From Iocasia fonsfrigidae (GTDB lineage Bacteria; Bacillota; Halanaerobiia; Halanaerobiales; DTU029), in contig NZ_CP046640.1 in assembly GCF_017751145.1 (NCBI RefSeq), positions 662,137 through 726,136 of the forward strand: a stretch of 64,000 nt of DNA, read 5' to 3'. This document shows positions 18,068-26,292 of this stretch, piece by piece. How positions within the stretch are numbered: position 1 is the stretch's first letter; the number at the start of each line of letters is the position of its first letter. The translations under genes were made by a program, and so were the position numbers. The notes beneath the pieces are model-generated. The model ran no database searches. It was given only the letters and a program-made list of their open reading frames with translations, and was not told the DNA's origin.

Positions 18068-18157
18068 TTAGAAATTGCCACCTAATAACAGTAAAATTAA
18101 GATTAAAAAGATAATAAATGCACAGTTATTATCACAGAGATCACCGTAGTTACCCAT
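18068..18157 (-). CDS. 29-aa membrane microprotein, copy 1
   Basis: Reads MGNYGDLCDNNC followed by a hydrophobic stretch AFIIFLILILLLLGG and ends NF. A GGGGGG site precedes the ATG. It is paralogous to the microprotein at 18684-18785: same MG-Y start, two Cys and the same helix. It resembles the short YjcZ-type sporulation membrane peptides. The two Cys might form a disulfide or bind metal. Confidence 0.72.
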   Translation of the reverse strand: MGNYGDLCDNNCAFIIFLILILLLLGGNF

Positions 18158-18283
18158 CTATTTCCCCCCTTTTTTTTGATTTAATACAGTATATGTATAG
18201 CAAGAAAAAGTGTGAATTATTGTAACAAACTAACTAATATTACGTACTATATTAAAAAAGGTTATTATAAGGGGGTGTATTTT

Positions 18284-18541
18284 TTGACAGAGGATAATGC
18301 ACAGGATATTAGTAGAGAAGGTGGAGGTTTAGATAATTTAGCAGGAATAGAGGGAGGTAGTTTCGAGTTTCTCTTGTTTTTAGTTCTGATTTTACTGATC
18401 ATGGGAAATTCGAATACATTTAACAGCTATTTTGAGGTTTTAGACGGCCATGTTAAAGAAGTAAATAATATTTTAAACCTTTTTTCATCAACAGCCAATG
18501 GTTTAAAGGGTGCTTTCACAGCTTCCCAACAATTTAATTAA
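18284..18541 (+). CDS. 85-aa protein with one hydrophobic helix
   Basis: The TTG start at 18284 has GGGGGTG 7 bases upstream. The acidic, Gly-rich N-terminus (REGGGLDNLAGIEGGS) leads to FEFLLFLVLILLIMG and then to an amphipathic helical tail. The helix resembles those of the neighbouring microproteins, suggesting a shared small-membrane-protein role, perhaps in spores. Function unknown. It lies between the two minus-strand microproteins. Confidence 0.6.
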   Translation: MTEDNAQDISREGGGLDNLAGIEGGSFEFLLFLVLILLIMGNSNTFNSYFEVLDGHVKEVNNILNLFSSTANGLKGAFTASQQFN

Positions 18542-18556
18542 GATAATAATATATAA

Positions 18557-18584
18557 GTAACCACAGCTAGACAGCTGTGGTTAC
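18557..18584 (+). terminator. terminator
   Basis: Perfect 12-bp stem (18557-18568 with 18573-18584) and 4-base loop after the 85-aa gene. Confidence 0.8.
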
Positions 18585-18595
18585 ATTTATAATAG

Positions 18596-18622
18596 AAAAA
18601 ACCGCAGCTCTGACTGCGGCTT
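18596..18622 (-). terminator. minus-strand terminator for microprotein copy 2
   Basis: CCGCAG / CTGCGG stem (18602-18607 with 18614-18619); on the minus strand it is followed by a run of six T. Confidence 0.7.
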
Positions 18623-18683
18623 TATAGCCCTAATAGCTAAGATGTATTTTTTGACCAGTTTTTTGCTGGAGATTTAACCTCTA

Positions 18684-18785
18684 TTATACATTACAGCTGC
18701 TGGTTCCTCCAAGTAGCAATAGGATAAGAATTAAAAAGACAATAAATGCACAATTATCACCACATACGTTAGCATAGTCACCCAT
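18684..18785 (-). CDS. 33-aa membrane microprotein, copy 2
   Basis: Reads MGDYANVCGDNC, then AFIVFLILILLLLGG, then TSSCNV. It has a GGAGGGG site. It shares about two thirds of its residues with the copy at 18068-18157, and the spacing of the two N-terminal Cys is alike, plus a third Cys. Both lie in the spore-protein region and are likely products of a local duplication. Function unknown. Confidence 0.72.
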   Translation of the reverse strand: MGDYANVCGDNCAFIVFLILILLLLGGTSSCNV

Positions 18786-18870
18786 AAGTTTATTTCCCCT
18801 CCTTTAAGTAGGATTTATATACTATATGTCGAACAGTCCTTATTTGTGAAAATAGAATTGGCTTAAAAAT

Positions 18871-18906
18871 ACTATAAACAGGATCATTTATGACCCTGTT
18901 TATAGT
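18871..18906 (-). terminator. terminator of the cotJ operon
   Basis: Perfect 12-bp stem (18871-18882 with 18895-18906) starting 3 bases after the cotJC stop; ATTTTT follows on the minus strand. Confidence 0.85.
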
Positions 18907-18909
18907 TTA

Positions 18910-19482
18910 TTAACAATTACCCTCATTATCTTCATAATCATAGAGCAGGTCAAGTACTTCCCCAAAGCGTTGGAAATGTACAACCTCTCTTTGTCGTAAG
19001 AATGATAAAGTATCAATTATTGCTGGATCATCTGTTAAATCAAGGAGATATTCATAGACTGCCCGTGCCTTTTGTTCAGCAGCCAGGTCTTCTGTAATTG
19101 ATGCAATAGGGTCTTCATGGGAAGCGAAATATGCTGCTGTAAAGGGATTACCAAAGGCATCTGCTGGGAAGTTTGCTCTGCCCCATTGGGCATAATGGGG
19201 TGCAAATCTGGTTTCTTCCAAGACATCAGCTGGAACCCCTTCAACCAGTTTATAGACAATAGTTCCTACAATTTCAAAATGAGCTAATTCTTCAGTACCG
19301 ATACTATTCAGGGTTGCCTTTCCTTCCGGAATAGGCATGGTATACATCTGTGATAAATATCTTAGTGAAGCTGCTAATTCACCATCAGGTCCGCCAAATT
19401 GAGTTACTATCAGGCTGGCTAGATCTGGGTCTTTTCTCCTTACATTAGTGGGGTATTGCAAAAATTTCTTGTATTCCCACAT
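18910..19482 (-). CDS. cotJC: spore coat protein CotJC (manganese-catalase-like)
   Basis: A 190-aa protein of the manganese catalase fold. Metal-ligand motifs are visible: FGGPDGELAASLRY, GTEELAHFEIV, EDLAAEQKARAVYEYL and RQREVVHFQRF. It is a coat protein and possible peroxide scavenger. ATG 19482 has AGGAGG 9 bases upstream and is preferred over the TTG two codons earlier. Third gene of cotJABC. Confidence 0.95.
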   Translation of the reverse strand: MWEYKKFLQYPTNVRRKDPDLASLIVTQFGGPDGELAASLRYLSQMYTMPIPEGKATLNSIGTEELAHFEIVGTIVYKLVEGVPADVLEETRFAPHYAQWGRANFPADAFGNPFTAAYFASHEDPIASITEDLAAEQKARAVYEYLLDLTDDPAIIDTLSFLRQREVVHFQRFGEVLDLLYDYEDNEGNC

Positions 19483-19507
19483 AATCAAATTCCTCCTTTC
19501 TGGGTTA

Positions 19508-19771
19508 TTAATATTCTATTTGCCAGGGCCATGGTTCATCAATCCACTGCCATGGATAATCTGTCGGATAAAAAGCGTAAAGTTGTCTGTAATTTTCCTG
19601 GTATTCCTCCACAAGGTCTTTGTATTTGCGTGCAAATTCGTTATGCAGTTGTAATACTTTTCTATCTTCTGGATGGGTATTAAGATATAGAACGGTTTCT
19701 ATGATAGCAAAATTAAGTTCCTGTATTTCCCGTAGAAAATCAAGGTTAATATTACGCTGTTGTCTATCCAT
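19508..19771 (-). CDS. cotJB: spore coat protein CotJB
   Basis: An 87-aa helical protein with the family pattern LREIQELNFAIIETVLYLNT, DRKVLQLHNEF and a C-terminal YPWQWIDEPWPWQIEY. GGAGGTG precedes the ATG. It lies between cotJA and cotJC in the standard order. Confidence 0.94.
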   Translation of the reverse strand: MDRQQRNINLDFLREIQELNFAIIETVLYLNTHPEDRKVLQLHNEFARKYKDLVEEYQENYRQLYAFYPTDYPWQWIDEPWPWQIEY

Positions 19772-19790
19772 TTTTTCACCTCCATTTATA

Positions 19791-19970
19791 TTAATAGTAT
19801 CCTCTATAACCTGGTCTATAAGGCATCCATAATTCGGGGAATAATGTCCCTCTCATTAAGGCTTGTTCAGGACGGTAGTGTTCAGAATAATGTTGGAAAG
19901 GGACATAGGCATGGGCAAGCCTCATTCTTCTCATATCAAGACCTGGGATATATTGTTTGTCAGCATCCAT
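19791..19970 (-). CDS. cotJA: spore coat protein CotJA
   Basis: A 59-aa product reading MDADKQYIPGLDMRRMRLAH at the start, then AYVPFQHYSEHYRPEQALMRG, then a Tyr/Pro-rich end FPELWMPYRPGYRGYY. This is the CotJA pattern. GGAGGAATTATC precedes the ATG. First gene of the cotJABC operon. Confidence 0.92.
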   Translation of the reverse strand: MDADKQYIPGLDMRRMRLAHAYVPFQHYSEHYRPEQALMRGTLFPELWMPYRPGYRGYY

Positions 19971-20146
19971 GATAATTCCTCCTTTACAGCTTATTACTAT
20001 AGTATATTAATTGCTAATTTTTGTGTGAAAATTACTATTCAGTTTGTTTTGATTTTTAAAAAGTAAAGAGATTATTAATGATGTTGATTAAGTCTGAATA
20101 CCTATTAGATTGATTACTAGTAAATAAATCCTCTTTATTAACAGGC

Positions 20147-20175
20147 TTTACAATGGTAAAGTAATAAAGTATAAT
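20147..20175 (+). promoter_or_regulatory. promoter for the amino-acid transporter at 20.2 kb
   Basis: TTTACA at 20147-20152 and TATAAT at 20170-20175 with 17-base spacing, 31 bases before the start. Confidence 0.6.
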
Positions 20176-20205
20176 ACTAATATAAGTTATTAGGAGGGGA
20201 TTTTA

Positions 20206-21003
20206 TTGAATAAAAAGGTAATTGCTATTCTTGTTGTTCTGGTAATTATAGTGGCTGGTTTTTTTATTGTACAGAATAAAGGTGATAAATCATTAGCTAC
20301 TATTAAGGAAAAGGGTAAATTTGTTGTTGGTCTGGATGACAACTTTCCACCAATGGGCTTTCGTGACGAAGGGGGTAATATTGTCGGTTTTGATATTGAC
20401 CTGGCCAAAGAGCTTGCTGAAAGAATGGGGGTTCAGGTTGAGTTCAAACCGGTTGAATGGGATGGTGTATTATTTAGTTTAAAAAATGGTACAATAGATG
20501 TAATCTGGAATGCCTTAACTATCACTGAAGAGAGGGCTGAGCAGATTGCATTCTCCAAACCATATCTAGATAATAGACAGATAATTGTAGTACAGGAGGA
20601 TTCGACTATTAATAATAAGGATGACCTGGTAGGTAAAATCATAGGTATCCAGCTGGGAAGTAGTAGTGAAAATGCCCTTAATAATGAACAGGAGGTAGTA
20701 AATAAACTTGAGGAAATTAGGAGGTTTTCAAATAATACTGAGGCTTTAATGGATCTTCAAACCGGAAGGATAGATGCTGTAGTTGTTGATGAAATACTCG
20801 GCAGGTATTATATTAGTAAAAAACCTGATGTTTACAGGGTTTTAGAAGACGATTTTGGTCATGAATTATATGGAGTAGGTATTAGACAGGAAGATATCAA
20901 GTTTAAAGAGGAAATTGATGTTATTCTGGATGAAATGAAAGAAGATGGTACTGCAGCAGAGATTTCTAATAAATGGTTTGGGGAAGATATCTTGAAGAAA
21001 TAG
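20206..21003 (+). CDS. amino-acid ABC transporter, substrate-binding protein
   Basis: A 265-aa extracytoplasmic protein of the polar-amino-acid family. An N-terminal hydrophobic segment (VIAILVVLVIIVAGFFIV) has no lipobox Cys, so it is a signal or anchor. Family signatures: GLDDNFPPMGFRDEGGNIVGFDIDLAKELAERMG, split here as GLDDNFPPMGF and GFDIDLAKELA, and DAVVVDEILGRYY. TTG start with GGAGGGG. First gene of a three-gene importer; exact substrate unknown. Confidence 0.92.
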   Translation: MNKKVIAILVVLVIIVAGFFIVQNKGDKSLATIKEKGKFVVGLDDNFPPMGFRDEGGNIVGFDIDLAKELAERMGVQVEFKPVEWDGVLFSLKNGTIDVIWNALTITEERAEQIAFSKPYLDNRQIIVVQEDSTINNKDDLVGKIIGIQLGSSSENALNNEQEVVNKLEEIRRFSNNTEALMDLQTGRIDAVVVDEILGRYYISKKPDVYRVLEDDFGHELYGVGIRQEDIKFKEEIDVILDEMKEDGTAAEISNKWFGEDILKK

Positions 21004-21018
21004 GGGGATTAATTCCAG

Positions 21019-21660
21019 GTGGATTATTATTTAAATGTATTAGAATTTATACTTAAAGGCAGTATTGTAACACTAAAGCTCTATATAATTACAGCTATTT
21101 TTTCTCCAATAGTCGGTATTCTAGCCGCCATGGGAAAGATAAGTGAATATAAATATATTAAAAAAGTACTTGCTTTATATACCTGGGTTTTTCGGGGTAC
21201 GCCTTTGTTATTACAATTGTTTTTTGCATATTATGGACTACCAGCCCTGGGGATATCCTTACAGCCATTTACTGCTGCGGCTCTTACATTTATTTTGAAT
21301 TATGGTGCTTACTTGACCGAAATTTTCAGGGCTGGTATTGAATCTATTGGTAAGGGACAGTATGAGGCTGCCAGGGTCTTAGGTTTAAAGTATTATCAGA
21401 CTATGTTTCGTATAATAATACCACAGACTATTAAGAGGATACTGCCTCCAACTAGTAATGAAGCTATTAATTTAATAAAAGATAGTGCCCTTGTTGCTGC
21501 TATTGGATTGGGTGATACTCTGCGCTCTGCTAAACAGATTGTAACCAGGGATTTTACTATTTCACCTTTTGTTATTGCAGCTATTTTGTATTTAATTTTT
21601 AGTTCTGGTGTTGTTAATGTGTTTACTAGACTTGAAAAAAAATATTCCAGATATGAGTAG
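21019..21660 (+). CDS. amino-acid ABC transporter, permease
   Basis: A 213-aa inner-membrane protein of the HisM/GlnP type, with the conserved cytoplasmic loop EAARVLGLKYYQTMFRIIIPQ and the N-terminal VFRGTPLLLQLFF. GTG start with GGGGGA upstream. Only one permease gene is present, so a homodimer is likely. Confidence 0.94.
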   Translation: MDYYLNVLEFILKGSIVTLKLYIITAIFSPIVGILAAMGKISEYKYIKKVLALYTWVFRGTPLLLQLFFAYYGLPALGISLQPFTAAALTFILNYGAYLTEIFRAGIESIGKGQYEAARVLGLKYYQTMFRIIIPQTIKRILPPTSNEAINLIKDSALVAAIGLGDTLRSAKQIVTRDFTISPFVIAAILYLIFSSGVVNVFTRLEKKYSRYE

Positions 21661-21669
21661 TGATAGATC

Positions 21670-22386
21670 ATGAAGATGATAGAGCTTAATAATATAAAAA
21701 AGAATTTTGGGGAGTTAAGGGTCTTAAAGGGAGTAGACCTAACTGTTCATCAAGGTGAAGTGGTTTCTATTATTGGTCCTTCTGGTTCAGGAAAAAGCAC
21801 CTTGCTGCGTTGTTTAATAGGACTGGAAAAACTGGAGGCTGGCGAAATTTTTGTTGAGGGTAATAGGGTTAACACCTTTCAGGATGGACCGCAAAAAATG
21901 GGGATGGTTTTTCAGGGTTTTAATCTCTTTCCCCATAAGACAGCACTTGGTAATGTAATAGAGGCCCCACTGGTAGTTAATAAATTGGAAAAAAGCAAAG
22001 CGATTGACCTGGGTGAACAAATGCTGGATAGGGTTGGACTGCTTGATAAGCGGGATGTTTATCCAGCTATGTTATCAGGTGGCCAACAACAAAGAGTGGC
22101 CATTGCCAGGGCCCTTGCTATGCAACCGGATATAATGTTATTTGATGAGCCGACATCCTCTCTGGATCCGGAACTGGTCGGTGAGGTTCTGGCTGTCATT
22201 AAAGAGCTGGCAAGTGATAAAATAACAATGCTGGTAGTTACTCATGAGATGGGTTTTGCCAGGAGTGTTTCAGATAGGGTTATTTTTATGGATGAAGGGA
22301 AGATAATTGCTGATGCTGCTCCTGATAAGATATTTAATCTACCTGAACATGAACGGATTGAGGCTTTTTTGGAAAAAATATTATAA
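21670..22386 (+). CDS. amino-acid ABC transporter, ATP-binding protein
   Basis: A 238-aa ATPase of the GlnQ type: Walker [10 protein letters not shown], signature [15 protein letters not shown], Walker [16 protein letters not shown]-loop [10 protein letters not shown]. It lies 10 bases after the permease. Confidence 0.95.
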   Translation: MKMIELNNIKKNFGELRVLKGVDLTVHQGEVVSIIGPSGSGKSTLLRCLIGLEKLEAGEIFVEGNRVNTFQDGPQKMGMVFQGFNLFPHKTALGNVIEAPLVVNKLEKSKAIDLGEQMLDRVGLLDKRDVYPAMLSGGQQQRVAIARALAMQPDIMLFDEPTSSLDPELVGEVLAVIKELASDKITMLVVTHEMGFARSVSDRVIFMDEGKIIADAAPDKIFNLPEHERIEAFLEKIL

Positions 22387-22394
22387 TACCAGAG

Positions 22395-22432
22395 ATATAG
22401 AGGACCGGTATTTTATAGCTGGTTCTCTATAT
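22395..22432 (+). terminator. terminator after the amino-acid transporter
   Basis: A 12-bp stem with one G-T pair (22395-22406 with 22421-22432) and a 14-base loop, then T-rich sequence. Confidence 0.6.
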
Positions 22433-22558
22433 TAATTATTTGGGTTATAATTTATTTGTTTACCTGAAATATACCCAGGAGAGTAATTATTTTAATTAGT
22501 AAAATATATATTAATATTAGGCAGTAAGATCAAAGTAATAAATGATGTAATCAAAAGG

Positions 22559-23302
22559 ATGGTTATTGTGGATTATTTGTGGTATGTGTCATTAATAGGT
22601 TTATTTACAGGGGTATTTGGTACCTTTGGAGGTAGTATCCTTGTTTTTCTTGTAAAAGAGATGAAGGAAAATCTTTTAACCTTTGTACTGGGTATATCCG
22701 GGGGTATTATGACAGTGGTTGTTTTTTTAGATTTAATTCCTGAAGCATTAGAACTTGCCTCTGTTTTTAGCACCCTGGCAGGTATGTTATTGGGGGCAAT
22801 TTTGATTGCTGGCCTTGATATTTTTTTCCCTCATCAACATTTTATGAATAAAAAATATAATATTAATTTAAAGGCTGGTATTCTTCTGGCAGTAGGTATT
22901 GCCATACATAATATACCAGAGGGTCTGGCCATTGGAGCAGGTTATAGTGCAGATAGATCCCTTGGATTAGGACTGGCGGTTATAATTGGTGTGCAGAATT
23001 TTCCTGAGGGAATGGCTATGGCTACCAGTTTAAGCCTGGCGGGTGTCAGGAATCTATATATTGTTCTGGCCACAATAGTATCGGGTATTCCTATGGGATT
23101 AGGGGCTTTTATTGGAGCATATTTTGGCAAGATCTCTGATTTTTTTCTATCTTTCTCTCTGGGTTTTGCAGCTGGTGCTATGTTATTTATTACCTTTGAT
23201 GAATTAATACCATCGGCCCATGAAAAAAATGAAGGGTATATGGCTATAAGTGGAATACTGATTGGGGTTTTTATTGGGATATATTTGTCTATCAGGGTAT
23301 AA
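22559..23302 (+). CDS. ZIP-family metal transporter
   Basis: A 247-aa membrane protein with eight probable helices. ZIP signature motifs lie in helices 4 and 5: AIHNIPEGLAIGAG and VQNFPEGMAMATS. A His in PHQHFMNKK lies in the loop before. This is the GufA-like branch that moves zinc or other divalent metals into the cytoplasm. ATG 22559 is close to its AAAGG; GTG 22568 is an alternative start. Confidence 0.9.
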   Translation: MVIVDYLWYVSLIGLFTGVFGTFGGSILVFLVKEMKENLLTFVLGISGGIMTVVVFLDLIPEALELASVFSTLAGMLLGAILIAGLDIFFPHQHFMNKKYNINLKAGILLAVGIAIHNIPEGLAIGAGYSADRSLGLGLAVIIGVQNFPEGMAMATSLSLAGVRNLYIVLATIVSGIPMGLGAFIGAYFGKISDFFLSFSLGFAAGAMLFITFDELIPSAHEKNEGYMAISGILIGVFIGIYLSIRV

Positions 23303-23385
23303 TTTTTAATGGTTATTGACATATGCCCAAAATAAGTGTATAATATAATTGTATTAAATAACTAAGCAGAAAGGAGATGATTTAC

Positions 23386-23715
23386 ATGCCTGCAGGAGAT
23401 CGAACTGGACCTCAAGGATATGGACCTTTAACAGGAAGGGGAATGGGCAATTGTGTTGGCAGCTGGTGCCCGGTACCCAGGCGGGGATTTGGTGTTGGTG
23501 TCGGACGTGGACGCGGTTATGGAGCTGGCTATGGACCAGGGTATGGCCGAAGGTATCATTACCCAGCATATGATGAACAAAGTAAAGTACTCCATCAGGA
23601 AGAGTACCAAATGTTAAAGGCTATGGCTGAGGATTTAACAGCTGAACTGGAAGCGATTAATAAGCGCTTGAATATCCTGGAAGGAAAAAGCAGTGACAAT
23701 ACTGGTGATGAATAA
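23386..23715 (+). CDS. DUF5320 family protein
   Basis: A 109-aa protein with the typical start MPAGDRTGPQGYGPLTGRGM and a Gly/Arg/Tyr-rich centre (GRGYGAGYGPGYGRRYHY), followed by a coiled-coil (LKAMAEDLTAELEAINKRL). Two Cys in NCVGSWC. Often found near metal- or Fe-S-related genes in anaerobes; function unknown. ATG 23386 is preferred over ATG 23377, which overlaps the AAAGGAG site. Confidence 0.85.
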   Translation: MPAGDRTGPQGYGPLTGRGMGNCVGSWCPVPRRGFGVGVGRGRGYGAGYGPGYGRRYHYPAYDEQSKVLHQEEYQMLKAMAEDLTAELEAINKRLNILEGKSSDNTGDE

Positions 23716-23720
23716 TCTAT

Positions 23721-23751
23721 AAACACCCGGCAGGTAAGTAGCCGGGTGTTT
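23721..23751 (+). terminator. terminator after DUF5320 gene
   Basis: Perfect 11-bp stem AAACACCCGGC / GCCGGGTGTTT. Confidence 0.88.
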
Positions 23752-23772
23752 TATTAGTTTCTTGTTAGTAAA

Positions 23773-23869
23773 CCAGGAAACTGTGATTTAGAAATTGTGG
23801 ATAACTTTGAAGACCGACCAATATATTTATCTGATACTACTTTGTTTATCAGACAAATTTAGTTCTTTG
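23773..23869 (+). repeat. structured intergenic repeat, copy 2
   Basis: The first 60 bases resemble 12230-12280 (shared CAGGAAA, GATAA, AGACCGAC, AATATATTT). As in copy 1 a hairpin follows (TCTGAT with ATCAGA near 23839 and 23857). It again lies just after a gene, downstream of its terminator. Confidence 0.45.
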
Positions 23870-24005
23870 AGTTGATTGACAGGGGTTATTTTTTTACTAT
23901 ATACTAATATTATCTATATATTTCTTATTATGGGGTATTGTGAAGGTAATCTTATTATTTTAGCGAATATATAGTATAGTGAGTAATTTGAGAGGAGGGT
24001 TTGTG

Positions 24006-24461
24006 ATGCGGATAGATAAAAATTTGCTTTCTCCATTAAAAAATCGTGATGAGAATAAGCGTGTTAATAAAAAGAGCCCGGGTGGAGCTGAGAAAAGCGA
24101 TTTTAAGGAAAAATTGACCGAGATAAATGAACAGGAGATTAAAGAGAGGCTTGACAAACTCCTTGGTATTATAGATGAGCAGGGGAAGAAACTAAAGAAA
24201 TCACTTGATAAGAAAGACCTGGCAGAATATAAAAAACGGGTTAAAGTCTTTCTTAAGATAATACAAAAGGAGTTTGCTCAGGCTAAACAGTCTTATAGTT
24301 GGGACGGCAGGGGTAATATGAAGACCTATACAATAATTGAAAAGATAGATAAAAATCTGGAAACCCTCCATAATCTCTTTATCGAGGAACAGGCAGATGC
24401 CCTGGAGGTTTTGCGGCAGGTTGATGAAATTAGAGGGCTCTTGCTTGATCTCTATATTTAA
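24006..24461 (+). CDS. YaaR-family (DUF327) protein
   Basis: A 151-aa, highly charged helical protein. Family pattern: FKEKLTEINEQEIKERLDKLL, YKKRVKVFLKIIQKEF and RGNMKTYTIIEKIDKNLETL. Function unknown. ATG 24006 follows GAGGAGGG at good spacing. Its stop overlaps the stop of the convergent RNase J gene by 4 bases. Confidence 0.88.
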   Translation: MRIDKNLLSPLKNRDENKRVNKKSPGGAEKSDFKEKLTEINEQEIKERLDKLLGIIDEQGKKLKKSLDKKDLAEYKKRVKVFLKIIQKEFAQAKQSYSWDGRGNMKTYTIIEKIDKNLETLHNLFIEEQADALEVLRQVDEIRGLLLDLYI

Positions 24462-26149
24462 TTATCAGTGTTTTTTATGATTAATAATTCTGTTATTATT
24501 AAGGGGCTTCTATTTGTTTTTTCGTAAAAGTATTTACCCAGGATACTATTAATTCTATTTTTTAGTAGTGAGGGATCACTGCTTTTATTTTTAACTGATT
24601 TTAGGGTCTGCAGGGCTTTAACTACTACTTCTTCGGCATCATTAAGGACAGCCTGTAATTCATTTTTATAGATAAATCCCCTGGAAATTAAAAGGGGTCT
24701 GCTGTATAAATTGAGTTTTTGATCAACAGCTAGGATAATATTTATAAAACCATTTTCAGATAATTTCCTTCGTTCAGTGAGAACAAGCTCATCTGTTTTA
24801 CTAATTTGATAACCCTCAATATATAATTCACCAACAGCTACTTTTTCGGTGACTGCTGCCTTATCAGGGCTTATCTCTACCCTGTCACCGTTGAGGGCAA
24901 TGATGATATTTCCTACTGGTATGCCCACCTGTCTTGCCAGTTGGGCATGGTGATATAAATGTCGAAATTCACCGTGAACTGGAATTAAGTACTTTGGTTT
25001 TGTCAGGTTAATCATTAATTTGATCTCTTCCTGACAGGCATGACCGGAAGCGTGTAGGTCAATCATCCCATTGTAGATTACCTTGGCCCCCTTACTGTAT
25101 AACATATTGATAGTTTCACCAATTGCCTTTTCATTACCAGGTATTGGGCTGGATGATAGGTATACAGTATCACCAGGTATAATAGAAATCTCTCTGTGTT
25201 CATTACGGGCTAATCTACTTAAGGCTGCTCTATATTCCCCCTGACTACCTGTCATAAGCAAAACTATTTCTTCAGGTTTCATTTTGTTGGCCTCATTAAT
25301 ACTTATAATCATACCCTCAGGGATATCTAAGTAAGCAAGTTTACTGGCTATTTCTATTGTATTGGCCATACTCCTACCACTAATAGCTATTTTTCTGTTG
25401 TTTTTTTTAGCTGCCTTTAATATCTGCTGGATCCGGTCGATATTACTAGAAAAGGTGGCTATTATTATTCTGGACTCTACCAGACTAAAGCTTTCTTCCA
25501 GACTACGGGCTACTACCCGTTCAGAGAGGGTATGGCCTTCATGTTCTGCATTTGTACTGTCTCCTAAAAGGGCTAGTACTCCCTGCCTGCCCCAGTTAGC
25601 CAGTTTATCATAATCTGTCTGGGGATTATTAATTGGTGTTTGATCAAATTTATAATCCCCTGTATAAATGATTAATCCTGCTGGAGTATGGATCCCCATG
25701 GCTACACTTGCTGGTATGCTATGATTAACATGACAAAACTCAATCTTAAAAGAACCCAGTTCCAGGTCTTTATTAATTATATTGGAACCGATAGTATTGA
25801 GATTGGCTTTGTCGATTAAACCATTATTCTCCAGGCGGTCTTTTATTAGACCTATTGTTAAATCTGTACCATATAAAGGGGGGGTTATTTTTTCTAATAA
25901 GTAGGGTATGGCACCAATATGGTCTTCATGTCCGTGGGAAAAAATAATACCACGCAGTTTCTTTTGGTTTTTCTCCAGATATGATATATCAGGAATAATT
26001 AGATCAACACCATATTTTTCATCATCTGGAAATAGAGTACCGGTATCCAATACTATCATGTCCTCTTCATTTTCAACTACAATCATATTTTTGCCGACTT
26101 CACCACGTCCGCCAAGTGATATTACTGAGATTTTTTTGTCATCTGTCAT
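24458..26149 (-). CDS. ribonuclease J
   Basis: A 563-aa metallo-beta-lactamase/beta-CASP ribonuclease acting in mRNA decay and rRNA maturation. Motifs: LGGRGEVGKNMIVVE, SHGHEDHIGAIPYLL (HxHxDH), YTGDYKFDQTP, LLGDSTNAE, ATFSSNIDR, and IDLHASGHACQEE. Length is normal for RNase J. It could be rnjA or rnjB; the paralogue cannot be decided here. Confidence 0.96.
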   Translation of the reverse strand: MTDDKKISVISLGGRGEVGKNMIVVENEEDMIVLDTGTLFPDDEKYGVDLIIPDISYLEKNQKKLRGIIFSHGHEDHIGAIPYLLEKITPPLYGTDLTIGLIKDRLENNGLIDKANLNTIGSNIINKDLELGSFKIEFCHVNHSIPASVAMGIHTPAGLIIYTGDYKFDQTPINNPQTDYDKLANWGRQGVLALLGDSTNAEHEGHTLSERVVARSLEESFSLVESRIIIATFSSNIDRIQQILKAAKKNNRKIAISGRSMANTIEIASKLAYLDIPEGMIISINEANKMKPEEIVLLMTGSQGEYRAALSRLARNEHREISIIPGDTVYLSSSPIPGNEKAIGETINMLYSKGAKVIYNGMIDLHASGHACQEEIKLMINLTKPKYLIPVHGEFRHLYHHAQLARQVGIPVGNIIIALNGDRVEISPDKAAVTEKVAVGELYIEGYQISKTDELVLTERRKLSENGFINIILAVDQKLNLYSRPLLISRGFIYKNELQAVLNDAEEVVVKALQTLKSVKNKSSDPSLLKNRINSILGKYFYEKTNRSPLIITELLIIKNTDN

Positions 26150-26292
26150 TTTAATCCTCCAGACCAGGTTTTAGTAAGAGTATATTTTATTATATTCAAT
26201 TATTAGCTGATTAATTATAAAATAAAGCAGGAAATATTAAAGATTCAAAGAAATATTATATTATATTGTTGAATGATGGGGGATGACAAATA

